Assembly (NCBI GenBank): GCA_018816605.1
Contig: JAHIVS010000103.1
Location: forward strand, 1 to 12,204
DNA: 12,204 nucleotides
Reading direction: 5' to 3'
From: Pseudomonadota bacterium
Lineage (GTDB): Bacteria > Desulfobacterota > Desulfobacteria > Desulfobacterales > Desulfobacteraceae
Shown in pieces: positions 6,925-12,204 of the stretch (positions are counted from its first letter, which is position 1; each line of letters starts with the position of its first letter). A model generated the notes under the pieces. The model saw only the letters and a list, made by a program, of their open reading frames with translations. It had not been told where the DNA came from and searched no databases. The position numbers and the translations under genes are program-made.

Positions 6925-7952
6925 CCGCTTCCCCTGTTTTTGATCATGAGATACCCGAATACCGGGGCGCCGGTCAGGGCCGTAATGATGCCCACTGGGA
7001 TTTCCGCCGTTGACAGGGTTCTGGCAATGGTATCGGCGGTCAATAAAAAAATGGCGCCCAACAGAGCGGTTATGGGGATCATTCGTTCATGGCCCGGCCC
7101 GGCAATGGCCCGGGCCATATGGGGAATAATCAGGCCGATCCAGGCAATCTGGCCGCAGGTGGCCACCGAGATTGCCACCATAAACGAACTGGCCACAATG
7201 AGCAGCCGCCTGAAAAGCACGGGGGAAAGCCCAAGGGACTGGGCCTGGATATCACCCAGAGAGAGGATATTGAGCCGGAACCCCAGGGCAATGAACAGGA
7301 CAATTCCCACCAGGGTAAAAGGCGCCATGACCAGGACATTGTCCCAGGTCACCCGGGACAGGCTGCCCATAACCCAGAAAATAATACTGGGCAATTGCTC
7401 ATAGGGATCTGAAAAATATTTCAGGACCATGAGCAGGGCATTGAAAAAAGAGAGCACCACCATGCCGGCCAGCACCAGAATCATCACGGCTTTAACGCCG
7501 ATCAGCCGGGCCAGGGCCACACTCATGGACACGGCAGCAAGCCCGAAACCAAAGGACATGACATGGACCAGGTAGAAGGAATCAAAGGGCGAAACCAGCC
7601 CCAAGGCGGCCCCAAAGGTACAGCCGGCAGAGACTCCCAGAATGTCCGGAGAAACCAGGGGATTCCGGAACAAGGCCTGGTAAACAGCCCCGGAAATGGC
7701 CAGGCCCGCTCCCACCAGGATGGCCATGACACACCTGGGAACCCGGATCCACCAGAACACCAGCTCCTGGGACAACAGATCCAGGGGGGTCCCGTTGCCG
7801 GAAATAAAATTGACAACAAGGGTGAACAGATCTGCCCCGTGGATAAAGACCCGGCCCATGGAGACGGATGCCAGAAAGACAATCGCCAAAAGCAGGGTCA
7901 GGGCCAAAAGTGTGCCTTTGGCCTTAATGGAGAAGGGTCGGCGTCTTACCAT
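6915..7952 (-). CDS. ABC transporter permease, FecCD/BtuC family
   Basis: The 345-residue permease has about ten membrane helices and the hallmark motifs of the FecCD family. These are RVPR (70-73), the glycine-rich run starting GAGLAISGAVYQ and ending NPLVSPDILGVSAG (81-110), the coupling-helix region LGDIQAQSLGL (232-242), GQIAWIGLIIPHMAR (267-281), LLTADTIAR (303-311) and EIPVGIITALTGAPVFGYL (317-335). In this family two copies form the channel. Only one permease gene is present, so a BtuC-like homodimer is likely. The start codon follows GAGG by seven bases and overlaps the end of the binding-protein gene by seven bases (7946-7952). Confidence 0.93.
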   Translation of the reverse strand: MVRRRPFSIKAKGTLLALTLLLAIVFLASVSMGRVFIHGADLFTLVVNFISGNGTPLDLLSQELVFWWIRVPRCVMAILVGAGLAISGAVYQALFRNPLVSPDILGVSAGCTFGAALGLVSPFDSFYLVHVMSFGFGLAAVSMSVALARLIGVKAVMILVLAGMVVLSFFNALLMVLKYFSDPYEQLPSIIFWVMGSLSRVTWDNVLVMAPFTLVGIVLFIALGFRLNILSLGDIQAQSLGLSPVLFRRLLIVASSFMVAISVATCGQIAWIGLIIPHMARAIAGPGHERMIPITALLGAIFLLTADTIARTLSTAEIPVGIITALTGAPVFGYLMIKNRGSGWL

Positions 7953-9001
7953 TGAACGGCCTCATCCATCAGCCCCCCCATTTGATCCAGGGTCTTGCCG
8001 AACAGGGCCTTATGGAAGTCATTGACCGTATCCGCCAGGTCAATGTCTGAAAAATAGGTTGGATAGACCCGTTTGGCAAGCCACAGACTTGCCAGAACAG
8101 ACAAGGGGGAGGGAAAATCCCAGGGGGACAGGCTGGAGGGGCAGCGATATACCCGGTCGGTTGATATGGCCGAAACCTGGGAAAGCGCTTTGTTGGCAAG
8201 GCGGGTTGTTTCGGTTCGTTTCATATGCCGGGACAACACCATGATATCCGGGTTCCAGCGGAACAGCTGCTCCGGGGAAATATCCTGGAAATATCCGGCA
8301 AGGCTGCCCGACACATTGTCAATTCCGGCTGTGGTAAAAATTTCATGCTGGATCATGTTGCCGGTGGTGGTGCTGAAGATTCCCCTGGATGAGGCAAAAT
8401 ATCCTGTTTTTCGCTCTTTTGGGGGAAGGTTTTTGAGGCGGTTTCGGATCAGGTCCAGGATCAGGTCCATATGCCGTGCCACGGCAGGGAGGGGGGTCTC
8501 TTCCCCCACGGCCCGGGCAATCAGTGCCAAAGACGTCTGGATGGTTTCAAAGGTTTCCGGCAGAATTACAATGGCGGGGATACCAAGGGCAGCAAGGCGA
8601 TCCGCCATTTGAAGCCCGTCTTTCTGGGAATAAAGGATCACCAGATCCGGTTCCAGGGAAACCAGGGTTTCAAAATTGATGCCCATGGATTTGTTGCCCA
8701 CCCCGGCCACCCGGGTAATTCCCGGAAAAACCGCTTTGGACAATTTATCCTGTTTGGAAGAGGTGTCCACCCCGATCAGCCTGGGTGCAAGCCTTAGGGC
8801 AAGCACACAAAGGGTGGCGGGTTTAAAGGTGGTGACAATTTTATTTGTCACGCCCGGAATCTCCACCCGGCGGCCGGCCTGGTCGATGAGCATCCGGGGT
8901 TTCAGGTGTTCCTGGCCCATTGAAGCCCCACCCGATCCAAGGATGATAAGCATAAAAATGGACATCCACACCCCTGTTTTCTGCGCCATTATCCTGCCCA
9001 T
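7946..9001 (-). CDS. Periplasmic substrate-binding protein of a FecB/BtuF-type ABC importer
   Basis: The 351-residue protein opens with a signal peptide (hydrophobic core about 13-25), then DQAGRRVEIPG (40-50), the usual opening of the mature helical-backbone (class III) binding proteins for iron chelates, haem, corrinoids and, in MolA-like members, oxyanions. NFETLVSLEPDLVIL (109-123) and SPEQLFRWNPDIMVL (242-256) are the conserved lobe motifs. The stretch SPWDFPSPLSVLASLWLAK (292-310) before a YP resembles the MolA-like subgroup, so molybdate or tungstate cannot be excluded. No lipobox cysteine is seen, so it is probably soluble. The start is uncertain: ATGs at 9001, 8989 and 8965 are in frame, and the last has the best Shine-Dalgarno (AGGGG, five bases) but leaves a poor signal peptide. 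It is first in the five-gene operon. Confidence 0.9.
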   Translation of the reverse strand: MGRIMAQKTGVWMSIFMLIILGSGGASMGQEHLKPRMLIDQAGRRVEIPGVTNKIVTTFKPATLCVLALRLAPRLIGVDTSSKQDKLSKAVFPGITRVAGVGNKSMGINFETLVSLEPDLVILYSQKDGLQMADRLAALGIPAIVILPETFETIQTSLALIARAVGEETPLPAVARHMDLILDLIRNRLKNLPPKERKTGYFASSRGIFSTTTGNMIQHEIFTTAGIDNVSGSLAGYFQDISPEQLFRWNPDIMVLSRHMKRTETTRLANKALSQVSAISTDRVYRCPSSLSPWDFPSPLSVLASLWLAKRVYPTYFSDIDLADTVNDFHKALFGKTLDQMGGLMDEAVQW

Positions 9002-9039
9002 TTTTTCGATTGATACCCTGCCCTTTTTTTCATTCCCGG

Positions 9040-9054
9040 TTGCAATATTTGCAA
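9040..9054. promoter_or_regulatory. Possible operator: TTGCAA-TAT-TTGCAA
   Basis: Two copies of the self-complementary hexamer TTGCAA (9040-9045 and 9049-9054) are separated by three bases, forming a near-perfect palindrome about 40 bases upstream of the binding-protein gene. The position suits a repressor site for the ABC-CcsA-ResB operon. It does not resemble a Fur box. No regulator is assigned. Confidence 0.3.
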
Positions 9055-9056
9055 TT

Positions 9057-9085
9057 CAGTTATGATTTCTGGTGTCTTATGTCAA
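9057..9085 (-). promoter_or_regulatory. Weak candidate promoter for the ABC-CcsA-ResB operon
   Basis: The complement of 9080-9085 reads TTGACA, a perfect -35 hexamer. The -10 is poor: TAACTG at 17 bases (9057-9062) or CATAAC at 15 bases (9059-9064). It sits 55-85 bases upstream of the binding-protein gene, a sensible place, and no better promoter is seen in 9002-9159. Confidence 0.3.
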
Positions 9086-9159
9086 GATAAGATTTGAAAT
9101 ATAAACAAACGAACAGATACCAACCAAATATTACAACAAACCCTCCAATGCGATGCAAC

Positions 9160-9300
9160 TTAGTGCCAGGGTTCTTTTTCCATGAGCGCTTCCATGGAAA
9201 GGTGGGTAAACGGAAGGGCTTCCAGTCGTTTTAATCCGATCGGTTCTCCGGTAATTTCACAATATCCGAACCGGCCACTGTCAATTCTGTACAGACCGGT
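9160..9300 (-). pseudogene. Remnant of a DksA/TraR-like gene (C-terminal zinc-finger region only)
   Basis: The complement of 9300-9160 encodes 46 residues ending in TAA. It includes LYRIDSGRFGYCEITGEPIG and then LKRLEALPFTHLSMEA, the C-terminal domain of DksA/TraR-family RNA-polymerase-binding proteins. The DksA hallmarks are the -RIDSG-(F/Y)G-C- approach, the C-x2-TGEPI turn and the RLEA-P segment. Only one of the four zinc cysteines is present, as in single-cysteine DksA variants that do not need zinc. The frame is closed upstream by a TGA at 9301-9303 and has no start codon before the domain, and the N-terminal coiled coil cannot be found in any frame upstream. It therefore looks like a truncated, frame-broken remnant. 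A sequencing error could explain the frame break but not the missing coiled coil. Confidence 0.7.
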
Positions 9301-9303
9301 TCA

Positions 9304-9499
9304 AGAATGTAATCGGAACCCTTTTGCGGCGGGTCATGGTTGCGGATGTCCCAAAGATCAAGGTGACGCAATCTCTTTTTATACGGCATGGAATGGAAAG
9401 GATGCGTAAAGTTGAATGCCCAAATTCTTTTGCAACCTTGCTTTTCCCTCAAATATGCTTTATGACCACGCATTAAAACACCCTATTGCCAGGATGGAA
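9304..9499. other. Non-coding stretch between the DksA-like remnant and the next gene
   Basis: I see no convincing gene, RNA or hairpin here. The open frames across it on both strands lack ribosome-binding sites and resemble no known protein. It may include decayed upstream sequence of the DksA-like remnant and the promoter of the gene at 9500. Confidence 0.5.
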
Positions 9500-9811
9500 A
9501 TGAAGAAAGACAATAAAAACCTACAATTTAAAATTGACGGCCTGTTTAAATTAAAAAAAGTCGGGGATTACCTTAAGTTAGTGGATACAAAAGTCAGCCT
9601 GATCTGCAGAGAAAGAGACACGGCCTTAAACATTAAAAAAATTTCTAGAGCAGAGGTTGCAGCGTTGTCAGAAACAGGGACCCATCTCATATTAAAAAAC
9701 GTGTATGTAAAAAAATATATTTTCTTTTACCGGCGCATTGAAAAATATAGTGTGCCGCTTCAGAATATCGTATCCATACAGATTCTGGATAGAAATGGAG
9801 AAATCGATTGA
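9500..9811 (+). CDS. Small AT-rich hypothetical protein (103 aa)
   Basis: I do not recognise the family. The frame is open from 9416, but the ATG at 9500 has AGGA five bases upstream and starts a sensible lysine-rich protein, MKKDNKNLQFKIDGLF, so this start is preferred. The product is basic and soluble, without signal peptide or membrane helix. Its alternating hydrophobic residues suggest a compact beta-rich fold (for example LILKNVYVKKYIFFYR near the middle, then VPLQNIVSIQIL towards the end). Base composition is clearly more AT-rich than in the flanking operons, which hints at a different origin. It stands alone, between a broken gene and a convergent hydrogenase operon. Confidence 0.55.
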   Translation: MKKDNKNLQFKIDGLFKLKKVGDYLKLVDTKVSLICRERDTALNIKKISRAEVAALSETGTHLILKNVYVKKYIFFYRRIEKYSVPLQNIVSIQILDRNGEID

Positions 9812-9881
9812 CATCGAGATTCTCAAAGAACTGTGATGGCAAAAGGTTTGTTTTAAAAAAAAATGAGTGCGGCAGAATAGG

Positions 9882-9915
9882 CAGATCTGCCGGAATATTC
9901 CGGCAGATCTGTTTT
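9882..9915. terminator. Bidirectional hairpin terminator between convergent genes
   Basis: Bases 9882-9911 form a perfect 30-base palindrome (15-base arms, GC-rich middle, AATATT centre). On the + strand it is followed by GTTTT. On the - strand an A-run at 9855-9863 gives a U-tract about 20 bases after the hairpin. It lies between the convergent ends of the gene at 9500-9811 and the hydrogenase gene at 10000-11751, where a shared terminator is expected. Confidence 0.65.
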
Positions 9916-9999
9916 ATGTCCGGGTATTTTAATGACGGGTGGCCATCCTGCTGCAAACCCGGTCGGACCGATTAGTTGGCCCCATGGGTGCATCTGCGG

Positions 10000-11751
10000 T
10001 TATTTTTCATTGTAATCCTTGTTGGGGAAATAATGCGTATGCAGAAGGTCATGGGCCTTTTTACTGCCCGGTTTGCCCAAAAAGTCCTTGTACAGCTTCT
10101 GGATGGAAGGATTCAGATGTGATTTGCGCAATGCCTTTCCCTCATCTTCACTGTAAAGGGCCTGTCTTCTTTTTTCAATCACCGAAAAATCGCCGTGGAT
10201 CGAAGGCTGGCCGCCGCCGTTGATACACCCGCCCGGACAGGCCATGATCTCGATAATATCATATTGGGCCTCGTTGTTGCGGATCTGTTCCAAAATAGTC
10301 CGTGCCGATCCCAAACCTGACGTGATGGCCAGCCGAAGCTGAGTGCCGTCCATATCAACCGTGGCGGTTTTAATCTGTTCAAGCCCCCTTGTCTCCTTGA
10401 AGTCTACCTTGGCCAGCTGCTTGCCGGTAGCGGTTTCATAAGCGGTTCTCAGGGCGGCTTCCATAACGCCTCCGGATGCACCGAAAATCACACCGGCTCC
10501 GGTGGATTCTCCAAGAGGATGGTCAAAATCTTCATCCTCAAGGGTCGCCAGATCAATACCCGCCTCCTTGATCATCTTCGCAAGTCCCCGGGTGCTGACC
10601 ACATGGTCGACATCGGGAACGCCATCCGTGGTAAATTCAGGCCGGGCCGCCTCGTATTTTTTTGCCAGACAGGGCATGATGGAAACCATAACAATATCTT
10701 CGGGCTTCTTCCCCAGTTTCTGAGCATAATAGGACTTCACCACAGCGCCCATCATCTGCTGGGGGGACTTGCAGGAGGATGGGATATGGGCAAGATCCGG
10801 GAATTGGTATTCAAGAAAACTGATCCACCCCGGACAGCAGGAGGTCAGGATGGGAAGGTTTTCCTTTTTGGTTATTCGTTCAATGATTTCATTGGCCTCT
10901 TCCATGATGGTCAGATCTGCGGCAAAATCCGTATCAAAGACATCATCAAACCCCAGGTTTCTCAGGGCCGCCACAAGTTTTCCAGTGACCGATCGTCCGG
11001 GTTTCATGCCGAATTCTTCTCCAATGGCCGCCCGGATGGCGGGAGCGGTCTGGGCTATCACATATTTATCCGGATCAAACAGGGCATTCCAGATGTCGCG
11101 TCGAGAGCTCTGTTCGGTGAGTGCCCCTGTGGGACAGACCGATACGCACTGACCGCAGAAAACGCAAGTTGATTCCGAAAGGGGCTGCATATCTGCAGGC
11201 GCCACCACAGCATCAAATCCCCTCTGGTATCCTGTGAGCACACCAACGGTCTGCACTTCGTTACAGATGGTTTCACAGCGCCGGCACATGATACATTTAT
11301 CCAGATCCCTGCGGATGGCATTATTGGAAATATCCAGAGGATAACGGGAGGTTTGCCCCTGGAAGGGGCGGATGTCAATTCCGAACTCAAAGGCCAGGGT
11401 CTGAAGTTCGCAGTCCGTTGATTTGGCACAGCTCAGGCAGGTAAACGGGTGGTCGGACAAAATCAGCTCCAGCACGGTCCGTCTTGCCTGAATGGCCCGC
11501 ATGCTGTTGGTTTTGACCGTCATACCGTCGGCTACGGGTGTGGCACAGGCCGGGGCCAGATTTCGACGTCCCTCAACTTCCACTGAACAAATCCTGCATG
11601 AAGCACTCTGATTGACCATCTTGATATCGTGCAGGTCAAGATGACAGAGAGTGGGGATTTTGATGTGCAGCTTCTGGGCTGCTTCCAAGATGGTGGTTCC
11701 GCTTTCGACGGTGATCTTCTTGTTATTAATTGTAATATTGGCAACATTCAT
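10000..11751 (-). CDS. hndD: [FeFe] hydrogenase catalytic subunit, HndD type
   Basis: The 583-residue cytoplasmic protein catalyses reversible H2 oxidation, with electrons passed to or from an NAD(P)-linked partner and perhaps ferredoxin. N-terminal clusters in order are a [2Fe-2S] domain (C36, C52, C55, C69), a His-Cys3 [4Fe-4S] site (H101, C105, C108, C114), and two ferredoxin clusters (C153/156/159/163 and C196/199/202/206). The H-cluster domain carries L1 TSCCPGW (303-309), L2 MPCLAKKYE (359-367) and L3 MACPGGCINGGGQP (503-516). C305 is the probable proton-relay cysteine, and C306, C361, C505 and C509 are the cluster ligands. APAIRAAIGEE (236-246) supplies the proton-path glutamate. A small-subunit-like tail (about 530-572) is fused at the C-terminus. 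Length and plan match HndD of NADP-reducing hydrogenases. The ATG follows AAGGA, 15 bases after the upstream gene's stop, so the two are cotranscribed. Confidence 0.95.
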   Translation of the reverse strand: MNVANITINNKKITVESGTTILEAAQKLHIKIPTLCHLDLHDIKMVNQSASCRICSVEVEGRRNLAPACATPVADGMTVKTNSMRAIQARRTVLELILSDHPFTCLSCAKSTDCELQTLAFEFGIDIRPFQGQTSRYPLDISNNAIRRDLDKCIMCRRCETICNEVQTVGVLTGYQRGFDAVVAPADMQPLSESTCVFCGQCVSVCPTGALTEQSSRRDIWNALFDPDKYVIAQTAPAIRAAIGEEFGMKPGRSVTGKLVAALRNLGFDDVFDTDFAADLTIMEEANEIIERITKKENLPILTSCCPGWISFLEYQFPDLAHIPSSCKSPQQMMGAVVKSYYAQKLGKKPEDIVMVSIMPCLAKKYEAARPEFTTDGVPDVDHVVSTRGLAKMIKEAGIDLATLEDEDFDHPLGESTGAGVIFGASGGVMEAALRTAYETATGKQLAKVDFKETRGLEQIKTATVDMDGTQLRLAITSGLGSARTILEQIRNNEAQYDIIEIMACPGGCINGGGQPSIHGDFSVIEKRRQALYSEDEGKALRKSHLNPSIQKLYKDFLGKPGSKKAHDLLHTHYFPNKDYNEK

Positions 11752-11766
11752 TGATTTTTCCTTTTC

Positions 11767-12204
11767 TTAATTTCTTATGACCGCGGCAAATTTACATTTG
11801 TCAAAGCAGGCACCACATTTGATGCACAGCTTTTGATCAATGATATGCGCTTCTTTTACAGCGCCGGAAATACACCCCACAGGACAGACCCTTGCACAGG
11901 CCGTACATCCCTTGCACTTTTCCGCTACAACGGTATAGGTGATCAGTTTCTGACAGACACCGGCCGGACATTTCTTGTCCTGGATATGGGCCAGATATTC
12001 ATCCTCAAAGTATTTAAGGGTACTCAATATCGGGTTGGGTGCGGTTTGTCCCAGACCGCACAGGGACGTGTCCTTAATGATCTCGGAAAGGGTTTTCAGG
12101 GTCTCAAGATCTTTCATGGCCCCCCTTCCCTCGGTAATCTTTTCAAGAATTTCAAGGAGACGTTTGTTTCCGACGCGGCAGGGAGTACATTTTCCACAGG
12201 ATTC
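11767..12204 (-). CDS. hndC: C-terminal part of a NuoF/HndC-like diaphorase subunit
   Basis: The frame runs off the right edge, so the 5' part (the FMN- and NAD(P)H-binding Rossmann-like core) lies outside the window. The 145 residues seen begin [12 protein letters not shown], the NuoF N3-type [4Fe-4S] ligand motif (C3, C6, C9), whose fourth ligand is C49 in SLCGLG. A bacterial-type 2[4Fe-4S] ferredoxin domain closes the protein ([16 protein letters not shown], then [11 protein letters not shown]). This C-terminal ferredoxin extension distinguishes HndC/HydB-type subunits from NuoF of complex I. An internal ATG at 12115-12117 could suggest a 116-residue gene, but the motif continues upstream in frame, so that is not the start. 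With the downstream catalytic subunit it forms an NAD(P)-linked, possibly electron-bifurcating, hydrogenase; the NuoE-like and HndB subunits would be further upstream. Confidence 0.92.
   Translation of the reverse strand, partial: ESCGKCTPCRVGNKRLLEILEKITEGRGAMKDLETLKTLSEIIKDTSLCGLGQTAPNPILSTLKYFEDEYLAHIQDKKCPAGVCQKLITYTVVAEKCKGCTACARVCPVGCISGAVKEAHIIDQKLCIKCGACFDKCKFAAVIRN

Noticed and set aside
9154..9168. TGGCAC and TTGCA on the - strand, resembling a sigma-54 promoter for the importer operon
   Set aside because: GG and GC are only nine bases apart instead of ten, a spacing that normally abolishes activity, and the site overlaps the end of the DksA-like remnant.
9182..9409. 75-codon + strand open frame
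   Set aside because: It is antisense to the DksA-like remnant, has no ribosome-binding site and an unlikely composition.
9231..9473. 80-codon - strand open frame over the DksA-like remnant
   Set aside because: The DksA similarity is in a different frame; this frame has no ribosome-binding site or recognisable motif.
1..12204. CRISPR arrays, insertion sequences, tRNA or rRNA genes
   Set aside because: No regularly spaced repeats, transposase motifs or recognisable RNA genes were seen on either strand.

Overview
The window looks like chromosomal DNA of an anaerobic, sulfate-reducing-type bacterium, most likely Desulfobacterota near Desulfobacteraceae. This is inferred from protein character, not from a marker gene. 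The clues are an Hnd-type [FeFe] hydrogenase, a monohaem c-type cytochrome, a coiled-coil outer-membrane porin of DUF3373/Opr type, a CcsA/ResB-like pair, and a sigma-54 activator whose PAS domain is rich in cysteine.

Layout, left to right. (1) 1-234 (+) is the 3' end of a signalling protein that stops just after a histidine-kinase dimerisation motif. A small hypothetical gene (231-509, -) converges on it, and both stop codons lie in one CTAG. (2) 619-1983 (-) encodes a sigma-54 activator (PAS, AAA+, Fis HTH). (3) The 365-base gap 1984-2348 holds a perfect 14-bp inverted repeat plus an extra half-site, then a good sigma-54 (-24/-12) promoter reading rightwards. (4) 2349-4445 (+) is a porin followed by a periplasmic monohaem cytochrome c. 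(5) Converging on it, 4491-9001 (-) is a tightly packed five-gene operon. In transcription order it encodes a FecB/BtuF-type binding protein, a FecCD permease, an ATPase, a CcsA-like membrane protein and a short ResB-like protein. (6) 9002-9499 holds the operon's upstream region and the decayed C-terminus of a DksA/TraR-like gene. (7) 9500-9811 (+) is a small AT-rich hypothetical gene. (8) A 30-bp perfect palindrome separates it from 10000-12204 (-), which carries the hydrogenase catalytic subunit (HndD type) and the C-terminal part of its NuoF/HndC-like diaphorase subunit.

How the parts may work together. The activator probably binds the palindromic sites 75-125 bp upstream of the sigma-54 promoter and switches on the porin and cytochrome. 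The porin would pass a solute across the outer membrane, and the binding protein and ABC importer would take it across the inner membrane. The two cytochrome-biogenesis-like proteins made in the same operon could serve the neighbouring cytochrome or act on the imported solute. The CcsA-like protein lacks an intact WWD haem-handling signature and the ResB-like protein is short, so a standard System II maturase role is doubtful. This porin, cytochrome, CcsA/ResB-like and FecBCD locus is the best candidate in the window for an undescribed system. Its substrate (iron chelate, haem, corrinoid or oxyanion) cannot be read from the sequence.
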